From CAZIKF01 sp964539825 (GTDB lineage Bacteria; Muiribacteriota; UBA6191): a stretch of 56,572 nucleotides of DNA. How positions within the stretch are numbered: position 1 is the first letter of the stretch; each line of letters begins with the position of its first letter. This document shows, in pieces, positions 24,827-34,648 of the stretch. The translations under genes were made by a program, and so were the position numbers. The stretch is taken from the NCBI GenBank assembly GCA_964539825.1, contig CAZIKF010000033.1:1-56572 (forward strand). Reading direction: 5' to 3'. A model generated the notes under the pieces. The model saw nothing but the letters and a program-made list of their open reading frames with translations, was not told where the DNA came from and did not search any database.

Positions 24827-26309
24827 GAGAATTTCAATATTATTCCTATTTTTTGTTAACCTGGGTACCGTCATTTCCAGCCAGTATTATATCTGGCACT
24901 GGCACATGCGGCACGAATTTGATCAGTCTAGTCTTAATGCTCTATCCAAGATTCCTATCAAGGGCGTTTTCTATCGTACAGGCCACTTTTCCTATCCACT
25001 GAACCAACCCCGTTTTTCTACCCTGGCTAAATCTTCGGGATTTCTAAAGAAGTTTAGAAATCTTAAGACATTTCAAGAAATTCACCTGGCTTATTCCTTC
25101 GGAAACTCTGGTTTGGATCCCTTTGTACGAAAATATCTGAACGACAGACCAGCAAAGGCTACCCAGTGGATTTCTGAGCGGATCATCGAGGACTTCAGTC
25201 TCTACCGCAGCTTAAATCCCAGGGTGGTGGGAATCCAGATTGATTTAGAAGGAGTAGGAATTGATTTTGATGTTTACGGGAGGCTTCTAGAGAGGCTCAG
25301 GGAAGGGATTCCCAAAGTCCTGATCTCGATTACGCCTATGTCCTCCTGGATTAAGAGGAAGGGATTCAAAGCGCTGTCCAGCCACGTGGATTTGCTGGTT
25401 CCCATGCTCTATGACTTCCAAAGGTCGAGAGTTGCCAACGCCCCGCTGAAGGTAACTGATCTCCATTGGCTTGAGAAAATGGTCAAGCTCTATGATCAGG
25501 CCGGAAAACCGGTGATCTATGGCCTTCCTACCTATTCCTACTGTATTGTTTATGATGAGTCTGGAAAAATGCGGCTGTCCTGGGCGCTGATCTCACCAGA
25601 CTCAGTGACCCAAAACCCGCGACTGTCCAAGGCTCAAATGACTTATAACGAGTCAAAAGGCCCACTGAAGCTGACCCGTACAAGAGACCGGGTTCTGACT
25701 TTTGAGGTTGAGGAAAAGCTGAAGTTTTCAAACCTGGCTTTTGGGAAAGGCTCCCGGGTGAAATATAATTTTCTGTCGCCGTCTTCAGTGGCCCAATATC
25801 TGACCGCGATTGAAAATACTCCATCTCAGTGGGGTCGAGGTGTGGGATTTTTTCGATTTGGTGTCCCTGGGGAAGCCCTGGTTCTCGATGCGTGGAGACT
25901 AAAGGAAGCTGTACGTCAATCCTTTGGCACGAAGGTAAAGGTTCAGGCGGAGGTTTTCTTTGTTTCAGCAACAGAGTTTTTTCTTGCCTTCACCAACCTG
26001 GGAAGACCGACCTATTTCGGTAAGACAGGCTATCAGCTTAGTTTGCCTGGTAAGGTAGACGCTCCCCTTCATTCCCGGGGAGATTTCGATCGGGTTCTCA
26101 GGATCAAAGAGAATCAATCCACGAAATTGATTCTCGAAGAAGACTATTTTGACCGCAGGGAAATGCTGATCAGCCCTCTTTTGAAGTTAAACGGAGCTGG
26201 AAAGACCCCACTACCCATTAAGATCACCTTCGAAAGAAGCGATGGCATCACTGTTCCCTTGAACTGGGAAATCCAAAGGGATGAAGAAACCCGGATCCTC
26301 ACCCGTTGA
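24825..26309 (+). CDS. Secreted DUF3142-like protein
   Basis: 494 residues from ATG 24825, opening with a signal peptide (ISILFLFFVNLGTVISS). The YYIWHW start of the mature protein, VVGIQIDLEGVGIDFDVYGR and VLISITPMSSW followed by VDLLVPMLYDF give the TIM-barrel-like pattern of DUF3142 proteins. Asp and Glu in the DLEG strand are candidate active-site residues. The C-terminal third is beta-rich. It is likely a periplasmic glycosidase-fold protein; substrate unknown. A terminator overlaps its stop. Confidence 0.72.
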   Translation: MRISILFLFFVNLGTVISSQYYIWHWHMRHEFDQSSLNALSKIPIKGVFYRTGHFSYPLNQPRFSTLAKSSGFLKKFRNLKTFQEIHLAYSFGNSGLDPFVRKYLNDRPAKATQWISERIIEDFSLYRSLNPRVVGIQIDLEGVGIDFDVYGRLLERLREGIPKVLISITPMSSWIKRKGFKALSSHVDLLVPMLYDFQRSRVANAPLKVTDLHWLEKMVKLYDQAGKPVIYGLPTYSYCIVYDESGKMRLSWALISPDSVTQNPRLSKAQMTYNESKGPLKLTRTRDRVLTFEVEEKLKFSNLAFGKGSRVKYNFLSPSSVAQYLTAIENTPSQWGRGVGFFRFGVPGEALVLDAWRLKEAVRQSFGTKVKVQAEVFFVSATEFFLAFTNLGRPTYFGKTGYQLSLPGKVDAPLHSRGDFDRVLRIKENQSTKLILEEDYFDRREMLISPLLKLNGAGKTPLPIKITFERSDGITVPLNWEIQRDEETRILTR

Positions 26310-26322
26310 GGATCTTTCTTTT
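26294..26322 (+). terminator. Rho-independent terminator of the DUF3142-like gene
   Basis: The 8-bp stem GATCCTCA/TGAGGATC encloses a 5-base loop and is followed by TTTCTTTT. The gene's TGA lies inside the second arm. It faces a convergent gene that ends 16 bases away. Confidence 0.7.
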
Positions 26323-26324
26323 AT

Positions 26325-28040
26325 CTATTTTCTACTAGTGATAGGACCTGGGTAGATTTCCAGGATCTTGTCGACAAGAATATCAACTTCATCAAAGAAA
26401 TCAGGTGGTTCCAGCGGACGGCCAAGAAGTTCTCTGGATACCCGATTGAGATAGTGTTCCTCATCCCAAAAAACTCTGTGAATTCTCTTCTCTTGCACAG
26501 GGCGGCAGGATTTGGCGATCCTCAATGCCCTTCTATACCTGCCTGCGTTTAGATAGATTTCCGAAATTTGCAGAAGGACTCTCAGGCTGCTCAGGGCTTG
26601 ATCTCTGTAAACACCCAGATCCTCTTTCCAAATTCTATGCAGATTTTCCATTTCCATGGGCGTCATACTGGATTCAGGAATCTCCATTCTAGAGGCGAGT
26701 TGAGAAGAGATTTGACTGATATAGATTTCAATTTCTGGTGCAAGCAGGGAAAGAATGTGTAAGCCAAGATCATCATGTCCCGTATGGAAACTTGTACGGG
26801 CCAGAGCGGCTTGATTTCGAAAAGCTTGTAGTGCGAAGAATCCACCCTTCTTCTTCAAGTTATCTAGCAGGGAAAGCACCTTAAGAACTTGCTTTCGAAC
26901 CTGCTGACCTTGTTGGTATGAGCTGAGATTAGACTTCAAGTCCGCTTTTAGCGCTGCGCCTTGATCTTCAGTTTTTAGTTCTGGTTCCATTTTCTTGATG
27001 AGAGCGCGTGTGGCTCTGGGGCCGAGTTCCCGGACTATTGCTGCAGGTGTGGGTGTTAGTGGATTTGAGGTTTCTAGCTGCTCCCCATGTCGGCGCCAAT
27101 CGGCTGCCAGGACTGGATTCTGCATCACTCTCCCACCTCTTTTGTATAGACCTGCCAGCTTCCTGGAAGCGTTGGAATGACCCCCTTCAGCGGCTATTTC
27201 AAGCCAGTCGAAAGCCTCCTTGGAACTTTGGGCATCCTGGGAGCCATAGTCAAGGATCAGATTTCCCAATTCATAAGCCGCTCGGGCATTTCCGCTTCCG
27301 GCCGCTTCGGTCAAGAGATGCTTGGCGACATTGTAATCCCGCTTAACACCAATACCCTCCCGATAAAATGTGGCCAGGTGTGTCTGTGCGTCCAGGAATC
27401 CCTGCTCAGCGGATTGGTGTAGCCAGTGAATTGCCATTTTGAAATCGTCAGGGTCTCGAAACCTCTCAAGGTATAATCTGCCCAGGTGGTATTGAGCCGG
27501 AGCAAAACCATTTGTGGCGGCGATTCGACATAATTTCATCGCTGTTCCAAGGTCTTTTTCAACCCCCTCCCCGAGTTCATAGAATCGACAGAGAGTAGTT
27601 TGTGCGTTTGGATCTCCTCGATCGGCCGCACTGGTGTACCAATCAATTGCCTTCTTAACATCTCTAAGGGTTCCATGACCCCTTTCAAAGTTCTCGGCTA
27701 CACGCACCTGGGCAGGAGTAAATCCGGAATTTGCGGCTTTCTCAAGCCAGCGATTTGACTCCTCTTCATTCTTGGGTAAGCCCAGTCCCTGTTTCATCAA
27801 TAGTGAAAGTGCCACCTGGGATTTTTGATGTCCCTTTAAAGAGGCATGGAAAAACCAGTACACCGCGTAATCCCAATTCTGCTCGGCTGAAGTTTCATCG
27901 GAATAGTAGAGCCCTAATTCGTAGGCGGCCTGTGCGTCTCCATTTCTGGCACTTTCCTTCAAGGAGTTCACCGGGGATGAAAACAGGGGCGTAGAAGGAA
28001 GGAAAAATAGAAGTAGGAAAATAAAAAATAACTGATTCAT
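26325..28040 (-). CDS. Secreted Sel1-repeat protein
   Basis: 571 residues from ATG 28040, which places the signal peptide (NQLFFIFLLLFFLPSTPLFSS) at the N-terminus; GTG 28073 is the alternative. Residues ~20-315 hold about eight Sel1-like repeats with the pattern AA[YQ]xLGxLYxxGxGVxxDxxxAxxWxxxAA, for example AQYHLGRLYLERF and ERGHGTLRDVKKAIDWY. Sel1 proteins are solenoid adaptors. The C-terminal half is helical with no known domain. It is likely a periplasmic scaffold; the binding partner is unknown. Confidence 0.88.
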   Translation of the reverse strand: MNQLFFIFLLLFFLPSTPLFSSPVNSLKESARNGDAQAAYELGLYYSDETSAEQNWDYAVYWFFHASLKGHQKSQVALSLLMKQGLGLPKNEEESNRWLEKAANSGFTPAQVRVAENFERGHGTLRDVKKAIDWYTSAADRGDPNAQTTLCRFYELGEGVEKDLGTAMKLCRIAATNGFAPAQYHLGRLYLERFRDPDDFKMAIHWLHQSAEQGFLDAQTHLATFYREGIGVKRDYNVAKHLLTEAAGSGNARAAYELGNLILDYGSQDAQSSKEAFDWLEIAAEGGHSNASRKLAGLYKRGGRVMQNPVLAADWRRHGEQLETSNPLTPTPAAIVRELGPRATRALIKKMEPELKTEDQGAALKADLKSNLSSYQQGQQVRKQVLKVLSLLDNLKKKGGFFALQAFRNQAALARTSFHTGHDDLGLHILSLLAPEIEIYISQISSQLASRMEIPESSMTPMEMENLHRIWKEDLGVYRDQALSSLRVLLQISEIYLNAGRYRRALRIAKSCRPVQEKRIHRVFWDEEHYLNRVSRELLGRPLEPPDFFDEVDILVDKILEIYPGPITSRK

Positions 28041-28178
28041 GAAGTGGGAATGGTGTCTGGCACTGACTCTCACCTTTTAGTTTTCGGGAAAGGCCGTGAT
28101 TCTATGAAGCGATTCGTTTCAGAATCCTGTTCAGAACTATAGGAACAGATAAAAGTCACCAGAATTTTCCATCCCCTC

Positions 28179-28206
28179 TTGACGAACTTCTATGGATTCG
28201 CATAAT
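28179..28206 (+). promoter_or_regulatory. Probable sigma-70 promoter
   Basis: TTGACG (28179-28184) and CATAAT (28201-28206) with a 16-base spacer, about 33 bases before the ATG at 28239. AAGGAA provides the ribosome site. Confidence 0.5.
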
Positions 28207-28238
28207 CGCGGGCTTGATTTTAGGAAAGGAACCTCAAA

Positions 28239-28859
28239 ATGAATAATCTATCTATGCTTTGTAAGTGGGCACTGCTTGTGTCCTGCCTTTTCACACAGTC
28301 CATATTTGCTGATTCTCCAGACACCGTTCCTGAAGGTTCAACTTACACTCCCATCGCGAAGGAGGCTACGGTTGAACAGGTATTGGATGTAATCCGGGTT
28401 TACTCAGCCAGCCAATACGGCAAGGCCTACCTTGAAAAGCTTAGAGGGGCTGGTTATGCCTGCAGACCCGTCATGAGCAGCTTATGGCGCTGCTCCAAGC
28501 ACCTTAGTTCGATAAACAATGACGAAGACGAAGTGAAGAGAAGAATACAAACACAGGTATCTAAATTGTCTGTTGTCAGTTTTGGAATTCTCAGGGGTAA
28601 GGCTTCGTTAACTCATGAAAGCGATGCCTACAATGAATGGGAAATTCCGCAGAAAATCTCCCTTGGTGAGAATCTGAAAGCTGATTATTACCGGCTGCGT
28701 CATCTCCAGGGAACAGAATATCTTAAATTGCTTCCCGGGAAGCAGGGTAAGGGAAAAGAATATATCTGGAATGGCAGGAAGCTATTTAAGATTCTGAATT
28801 TTGCCATTTCCAACAAAGAGGGTTTTACCCGCTATATGGTCCAGAGTTCCTACAAATAA
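28239..28859 (+). CDS. Secreted hypothetical protein
   Basis: 206 residues with a signal peptide (cleavage near FADSP, residue 25). The mature part has two cysteines close together (YACRPVMSSLWRCSKH) likely to form a disulfide, and an alpha/beta body without a known family. A good promoter and AAGGAA ribosome site precede it. It converges on the next gene with 7 bases between stops. Confidence 0.72.
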   Translation: MNNLSMLCKWALLVSCLFTQSIFADSPDTVPEGSTYTPIAKEATVEQVLDVIRVYSASQYGKAYLEKLRGAGYACRPVMSSLWRCSKHLSSINNDEDEVKRRIQTQVSKLSVVSFGILRGKASLTHESDAYNEWEIPQKISLGENLKADYYRLRHLQGTEYLKLLPGKQGKGKEYIWNGRKLFKILNFAISNKEGFTRYMVQSSYK

Positions 28860-28866
28860 GACCAAT

Positions 28867-29862
28867 TTATTGACTCCAATTCACAAGGGTATCCTCCACG
28901 GAGGTTGCCCTTGTTTGTACCTGGGGCTTTGGAAAAGGAGAGGTACCCGGTTTAGCTATTTGTGATCCCTTTACGGAATTCGGGAGGACAATCTGAGCCT
29001 CGGGCAGCGGATTTACCCTCGGACGGATATAGGAATCCCACCAGATGCCGTTCACGTCGGGGCTATAAGTATGTTCTTTAGGTATGGTTTTGGGATTCGT
29101 GATGGGGATCATTTCTCCTCCAATCACCTGGTATCGTTTGGGTTCATCCTTTGGATCGGGCTGGCTAATGATTTCATCAAGATTCTGCTTGTCAGGTTCT
29201 GCGGGCTGATCTTTTTTAGTTTTGCCGGGTTCTGACTTCTGCTCTATGGTCTTTTCGGACCCGTCATTCGTTTCCTTCCCCTCTTCTTTGTCACTGTCTT
29301 GCTTGTCGGAATCCTCGTTGTAGTTTCCATTTCCTTCTTCCTGGTCCTCGTCATTGTTTTGGTCTTCTTGCTTGTCTTTCCTTGCCTCCTCTTCTCTCTG
29401 TTTCTGAATTTCTTGGTTGCGTGCCTCTTTTTCCCTGCGGGATCTTTCTTCAATCTCAGAGCGTATATCCGCTGTACTCCTGTCAAAATCCACAACTACA
29501 CCAATTTCAGCCAGATCCTCGACCAGTCCCGTAGGCATTCGATAGACACCGTTTTTAAGATAAAAATCCACAGCGAATCCCCAACCTTTGGACATGAGCT
29601 CTTTCAATTCGGGTGTACTGTGTGAATTTTGCGACAGATAGGGCAGCCCATCAAGACCAGAGAGAATCAATGGTCTGGAACGCTCTGGGGATTCCCCAGG
29701 GGGAACAGCGTTCGTGGGATAATCACCCTGGGGAAGATCACCAGGGTCTTCCAATTCGCCCCCGATTAGCTCCACATCCTTCCAGCCAGGACGTGAGCTA
29801 TCCGTTTCATTGGTGTAACTATGGGCTGTTGCGAGTATGAGTAAAAGTAGGATGAAGTTCAT
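28867..29862 (-). CDS. Secreted protein with long acidic/basic low-complexity linker
   Basis: 331 residues from ATG 29862, giving an immediate signal peptide (NFILLLLILATAHS). A short domain of ~90 residues (SKGWGFAVDFYLKNGVYRMP) is followed by a charged low-complexity stretch of about 110 residues rich in Glu, Lys, Asp and Gln, then a Pro-rich C-terminus. The linker looks disordered. An opposite-strand frame at 29299-29625 is its hydrophobic mirror image. No family recognised. Confidence 0.7.
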   Translation of the reverse strand: MNFILLLLILATAHSYTNETDSSRPGWKDVELIGGELEDPGDLPQGDYPTNAVPPGESPERSRPLILSGLDGLPYLSQNSHSTPELKELMSKGWGFAVDFYLKNGVYRMPTGLVEDLAEIGVVVDFDRSTADIRSEIEERSRREKEARNQEIQKQREEEARKDKQEDQNNDEDQEEGNGNYNEDSDKQDSDKEEGKETNDGSEKTIEQKSEPGKTKKDQPAEPDKQNLDEIISQPDPKDEPKRYQVIGGEMIPITNPKTIPKEHTYSPDVNGIWWDSYIRPRVNPLPEAQIVLPNSVKGSQIAKPGTSPFPKPQVQTRATSVEDTLVNWSQ

Positions 29863-30006
29863 GATTTTTCCTTTGGAGCCAATCAATATCCAATCCTAGT
29901 GTGAAGGAAGAACTCGGGAATCCCCGATAATGAAAGTGGAAATTCGAGTTGTTCTGATTGTTCCAAGACTCTTGTCATGTACCAGCAAAAACCATAGGCT
30001 CAAATT

Positions 30007-30171
30007 ATGAAGGACTCAAAGAAACAAGGCGTTAGCCCATCGAATCCCAAGGGACGTGTGCAAGCCGGTTTTAACACCGGAACCCAGGTGCACAACTCTG
30101 AGGCTGGCTACACCAAGAAACAGAGAAAAAGGAACAAAGTTTCTACCCACGACCCTGATCCCAAAGAATGA
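30007..30171 (+). CDS. Small basic hypothetical protein, 54 residues
   Basis: ATG 30007 to TGA 30171 encodes a 54-residue, Lys/Arg-rich product with the middle QAGFNTGTQVHNSEAGYTKK. AGG lies 8 bases upstream. It fills the gap between two minus-strand genes and codon use is ordinary. The composition suggests a nucleic-acid- or ribosome-associated peptide, but no family was recognised. Real but unproven. Confidence 0.5.
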   Translation: MKDSKKQGVSPSNPKGRVQAGFNTGTQVHNSEAGYTKKQRKRNKVSTHDPDPKE

Positions 30172-30179
30172 TGGTGATT

Positions 30180-32204
30180 TCAGGGAGTTCCCTGGATCTG
30201 CCTGAGGGTTGAGATCAGTTCCAGTGCCTCTTTGCAGGCCCCGGCAAGCTTTCTCCAACCAAGGGCTCCCTGGCTTTTGAGCCTCTTAGAATGACGTTGG
30301 GAAATCTCTAAAACTGTAGAATGAAACACGAGAATCTTACTGCTAATTAGAAATCTCTTCAGCTGTTCGGTGGAGAATTCTGAAAGACTGCTGGCCTTCT
30401 CTTTGAGGGATTTGAGCATGAGCGAACCCAATTTCTGCCATAGAAGATCGCGCTCACTCTCCCATGAATTCCTGTAAGCATCCTCCTGTGCGGAGTTGGT
30501 GAAATAGAATCCTCGCGGGGTCCTCTCAAGACGTACATACTCAAAGGATTCTGTAATCTTTACCAGTTCTTTTAGTTGAACTTCATTTAAGAAGTGAACG
30601 GTGGAAGAGAGATGGAGGGGGCGGGAGAGCTTTCTATGGAGTTCCTTCTTCCTCGTGATAGGAATTTCCAGTCCCAAAATACGACGATCAAGGTAGAGCG
30701 TGTGGAACAGTTCCAAAGATCTGACGAGGGCTCTACCAAGCTCGTGATATTGATTTCTGAATGTCCTATCTGCTGCTCCCGGAAATTTCTTTCTGATTAA
30801 ATCTATGGCACCTGGTTTCAGGTTTAAGCTTTGTTGGTCTGCTTTTAGAAAAGTGGAGATTTGAGTGTTTTCACGGAAAGATTCCCTCATCACTTCACGG
30901 GTATGATCCGGCATCTCTTCGAAGTAAAGTTTCGCAGCAAATTCCATGTAGGCAAGAAACACCCGCTGGCTTGCCTCATGATAGGCTTCTGGGAAAATGA
31001 CCTCCCATTCTTTGAAGGACGGGACTTTACCCAGTTCTAGAAGCTCTTGTTCTCCAATTTTGGCAAAGATGTCCCGCACAGCCTTGACCGGGATGACCTG
31101 GTCTTGAATGATTTGCAACTGTCCGCGTCTTTCTAGTTGGCCGGAAATTCTCTGATGTTCTTCTTTTGGAAGACAGTGAAGTAAAGTAGTCATCAGCGGC
31201 CCTTTCAGGCGGTCATTCAAAAGGGTTTGGAGATGAGGATGTAATCGGGGAGCCTGGGCTAATACCGGTGGTTCAAGATTTTGCGAGAGGGACACCAGCA
31301 GCTCTTCCATTTCATTCAAAGTTGCCCGAACCTCAGAAGTAAGACTGAGGTAAATCTTGAGATGCTTATAGAGTTTTAAGAGGAGGGATCGTCGGTATCC
31401 TCCACTTTGAGCAAGTTCAATGAGAAGAGTTTGAGTTGGCTTCGATAGGTCGGAAAGAATCTTGCTTTGAGAGTTAACTCCGCGTAGATAAAGTGTTCTC
31501 AATCCTGATTGGACACCTTTGTTGGAAGCAAACTCGAAGAATAAATATACACTTTGCAGTTCTGGCAGAACATGGCAAAAAAACAGGGGCACGGAGGATG
31601 CCAAAAAATGAGACAGATCCTCTTTAGGAGGATTGAATCCAAGGATATTCCAAATACCAGGCCTATTTCCTATGGAGTGAATTCGTTGAACGCGGTCTTT
31701 GATTCGCGTACCAACCAGGGAATGATCCATTTGCAGCTTTTTTACAAACTCCCTGGTCATTTGCCCCAGGGAGCGAATCAGTTTTCTATTCGAGTTTCCC
31801 GTGGCTTCCTGTGAATCAAATGCTGAGAGAAATGCTTTCAGGCTTGTAAATTCCCGGCCTGGGAAGGCGTCTTTCAGGAATTCAGGAGTACTCAGGCTTA
31901 GTTCTGACAACCACTCTATTAAAGGTTTCAGTTCGGCTTGATTTGAGAAAAGTAGGAAGTCCGCCGCGGTTAGCCCTATCCCGATCTGCATTTGTTCAAA
32001 AACTGGATTCTTAATCTGGCTTAAACGGATAGGAATTTGGCTGTCATCGGTTTTTACCCTGACTGGGATCGAGCTTGTCTCAGGAGTCTGTGCTTTTTGC
32101 GATTCCAGGGAAGACTGCGCGGTATCCTTTTCATGGAAATCATCATAGAAGGCTTCTGCGGAGACTGAGAGCGTGGTTAGGAGAAGAAGAAGGAATTGCT
32201 TCAT
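30180..32204 (-). CDS. Exported helical protein at end of pseudopilin operon
   Basis: 674 residues with a signal peptide (KQFLLLLLTTLSVSAEA). The body is alpha-helical, Leu-rich and without a known domain; it contains paired segments such as RKKFPGAADRTFRNQY and HRKLSRPLHLSSTVHFL. The start overlaps the stop of the GspK-like gene as ATGA. Position makes it a candidate periplasmic partner of the pseudopilus, which is inference only. Confidence 0.72.
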   Translation of the reverse strand: MKQFLLLLLTTLSVSAEAFYDDFHEKDTAQSSLESQKAQTPETSSIPVRVKTDDSQIPIRLSQIKNPVFEQMQIGIGLTAADFLLFSNQAELKPLIEWLSELSLSTPEFLKDAFPGREFTSLKAFLSAFDSQEATGNSNRKLIRSLGQMTREFVKKLQMDHSLVGTRIKDRVQRIHSIGNRPGIWNILGFNPPKEDLSHFLASSVPLFFCHVLPELQSVYLFFEFASNKGVQSGLRTLYLRGVNSQSKILSDLSKPTQTLLIELAQSGGYRRSLLLKLYKHLKIYLSLTSEVRATLNEMEELLVSLSQNLEPPVLAQAPRLHPHLQTLLNDRLKGPLMTTLLHCLPKEEHQRISGQLERRGQLQIIQDQVIPVKAVRDIFAKIGEQELLELGKVPSFKEWEVIFPEAYHEASQRVFLAYMEFAAKLYFEEMPDHTREVMRESFRENTQISTFLKADQQSLNLKPGAIDLIRKKFPGAADRTFRNQYHELGRALVRSLELFHTLYLDRRILGLEIPITRKKELHRKLSRPLHLSSTVHFLNEVQLKELVKITESFEYVRLERTPRGFYFTNSAQEDAYRNSWESERDLLWQKLGSLMLKSLKEKASSLSEFSTEQLKRFLISSKILVFHSTVLEISQRHSKRLKSQGALGWRKLAGACKEALELISTLRQIQGTP

Positions 32205-34648
32205 TCTGCCTCTCCGGGTTCTTCATTGGCTCCAAAGAGACCGAGGGTGTCCTCAGAGGGTTGGAAATTTGTTGAGGAATGGGGACTGTCTTCAAGAAAG
32301 GGAATCCAGCCAGTATCCAGAGAGTGATTTAAATTGGAATTTGAAGGACCCAGGTCGGCCTCATCATGGGTTTTAGTCCCTCCATGATCCAATTCTGTGC
32401 TGCCGTCATTGAAATTATTTACCAATCCATTAAAGGTGCCATCTGCTGAGGGTTCAACGACGGAGGGAGCCAGGTTGTTGTCCCCTCCTTTTAGATGCTG
32501 CTCCAGGGCATTGGCTACCTCTACCATCTCATTTTGTGTGAGCGGTCTTCCAAGACGCTGCTCCAGTCGATAATTAAATCCGACGGTCTGTGTAGATACA
32601 TGGCTGGTAAGGAAAGGATTATCGAACCACCTGGGTGAGTTGGAGCTAATCGGACCATCCTTGTGCTGAAGCAATTGATCTTTGAGAGCCATCTGAAAAT
32701 CCGCGATTTGAGTCCCACCTGGGTTGTTGTCACCATCCTTCTGGTCAGGATCGGGGGTGTTGCTCCAATCATCTTCAGGCACAGTTGGTCCATCATGATC
32801 GGGAATCAGTGAATTAACGTGGGTTTCTGCGTCGTGGGCTGTAGCGGTAATCTGGTTATCAGTGTCCTTTATGCTCGCATTTAGTTGAGTCTCCGCACTG
32901 TCAATCACGCTATCAGCCACCAGGTTCGAGATATCCGCTGCTGAGTCAAGATCACCGTCATCTACTTTGGGTACCATCTCGGCTGGCTCTACCGCTATGT
33001 GAATGGGCTCAACTCCATCCACCTCAACCGGAATCTCGTCCGGGGCAGGTCCTTCAATGGTTACCCCGTCATCCTCGATGTAGAGCGGTTCTTGGGTTAT
33101 AACCAGGGGCTCGGTCTCGCCGTCGTTGAGAAATTGATACTCAACCATGGATCCGTCCCACCATTCACAAGCAAGAGTGATCCCCTCCTCATCCTCAATT
33201 TCGTACAAAGCCCCTCCTTCTTCCTCACATAGGTAGGCAAGTTCTTCCAAAGTGGAATCCTCAGGCATCAAAAGGGTGCATTCTCCATCTTCCCCCAGTA
33301 CACCGCCGATCTCGGCGCACTCAGGAAAGGCAGAAAACTCATCGGCATCTTCAAGAAACTCATCTTCGAAGGATGGTGCAGAGTTGAGAAAATCCCAGGA
33401 TAAGCGTCGATTGATAGGAATGGAGCGGGCCTGGGCCGGGCTTTTGCCGTGTTGGGAAAGGTTCTTGACCAGGGGTGCGAGATGATGTTTTTGAAAAGCT
33501 CTCAGAGCCACTGGTTTCTTACCGCGGATGATGCGCGGTTGATGGGAACTCAAGAGTCTCAAAATGGTATTGATTCCCTCCCTGGGATGCAGATCCTTCA
33601 GAGCACTGATAATTCCTATCAATTCCTTGATTTGAACTGCCCTTGGTTTTCTTAGATCCAAGATTCCATCGGAGTCTGCTGGCTGTAATACAATCTTTGT
33701 GTCAGCGGTGAAACTTCTCTTCAAGCCGTCCAGGAATCTCTCAAATAAGAGGTTTTCTATTTCCCTTTCATTAGCATTGGATAGAATCTTCTCAGCCTCC
33801 TCTAAAGATTTGGCAGGATCTATTCCCAGGGGATCGAGGCCCTCTATAAACTTCGCCACCTGGCTTTGATTCCCCTCTCCCAATTGTTCCAGGCGATCCT
33901 CAATAAGCTGGGTATCCGTCTTTATCTTCCGTGCCGTTGAGAAGATTTCATCCATTTCGCTGGTAATTTGTGAAAGAAGAGAGAGTGCCTTTGTCCCTTC
34001 CTGGGTATTTATCTCTTCCAGTTTCCCGGAAATCAGGACCTGGAAAGACTTCAACAACTGGTCCGCGGATGCTATGTTTCCCTTCTTGCGCGCATAAGTT
34101 TCAAACTCCTGAGACTTTAAGAGGGCTTTGATCTTATAGAAATCCAAACTCATTTTCTGACGTACGGATACAACTCTCTCTCCCTTTTCTCCACTAATGT
34201 CCAACCAGGTGATCATCAGGCTTGTATCCCGTGCCCTGAACCCTTCGGGTGGATCGTAGTGACCCCGAATCATAGCTCTGAGACTCTGTACTCCTTTGGA
34301 ATCAGGTTCGGTTGAAACCAGGAACTCGAAAAATCCCCTCCCTCCCTTTTCTGTATAGAAAAAGTCTTTCATTCCGGAGGGTTTGTCATGCAGAATTTTT
34401 TCTTCATCGGATGTGCGAATTTTTCCTAATAGCCATTGGAATCCAGACTCGGCAATGTAGTAAGAACGAAGCTCTCTCTCGACTTGTACATCTTGTTGTC
34501 GTTGTGAGCGAAGTAGGAAGTTCCAGGCCAGAACAAAGCCCAGGACTACCACGAGTCCCAGGGAAACAGCGGGTATGACTCCCCCTCTGCGACAGTTTTT
34601 CTCAGGGCAGGGCAAAAGCATCAAAAAACTCCACGAATGGATCTCCAT
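32201..34648 (-). CDS. Large GspK/PilX-like minor pseudopilin
   Basis: 815 residues. Near residue 21 is RRGG followed by VIPAVSLGLVVVLGFVLAW, a prepilin-type cleavage site and membrane helix that lacks Glu5, as GspK does. RELRSYYIAESGFQWLL is the usual GspK/PilX continuation. The mature domain is much larger than the ~300 residues of GspK, with an acidic Asp/Glu-rich middle (FEDEFLEDADEFSAFPE) and a C-terminus rich in Asp, Asn and His. GspK caps the pseudopilus tip with GspI and GspJ, which are the two genes upstream. The start at ATG 34648 overlaps gspJ by 47 bases; a later start is possible. Confidence 0.75.
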   Translation of the reverse strand: MEIHSWSFLMLLPCPEKNCRRGGVIPAVSLGLVVVLGFVLAWNFLLRSQRQQDVQVERELRSYYIAESGFQWLLGKIRTSDEEKILHDKPSGMKDFFYTEKGGRGFFEFLVSTEPDSKGVQSLRAMIRGHYDPPEGFRARDTSLMITWLDISGEKGERVVSVRQKMSLDFYKIKALLKSQEFETYARKKGNIASADQLLKSFQVLISGKLEEINTQEGTKALSLLSQITSEMDEIFSTARKIKTDTQLIEDRLEQLGEGNQSQVAKFIEGLDPLGIDPAKSLEEAEKILSNANEREIENLLFERFLDGLKRSFTADTKIVLQPADSDGILDLRKPRAVQIKELIGIISALKDLHPREGINTILRLLSSHQPRIIRGKKPVALRAFQKHHLAPLVKNLSQHGKSPAQARSIPINRRLSWDFLNSAPSFEDEFLEDADEFSAFPECAEIGGVLGEDGECTLLMPEDSTLEELAYLCEEEGGALYEIEDEEGITLACEWWDGSMVEYQFLNDGETEPLVITQEPLYIEDDGVTIEGPAPDEIPVEVDGVEPIHIAVEPAEMVPKVDDGDLDSAADISNLVADSVIDSAETQLNASIKDTDNQITATAHDAETHVNSLIPDHDGPTVPEDDWSNTPDPDQKDGDNNPGGTQIADFQMALKDQLLQHKDGPISSNSPRWFDNPFLTSHVSTQTVGFNYRLEQRLGRPLTQNEMVEVANALEQHLKGGDNNLAPSVVEPSADGTFNGLVNNFNDGSTELDHGGTKTHDEADLGPSNSNLNHSLDTGWIPFLEDSPHSSTNFQPSEDTLGLFGANEEPGEAE

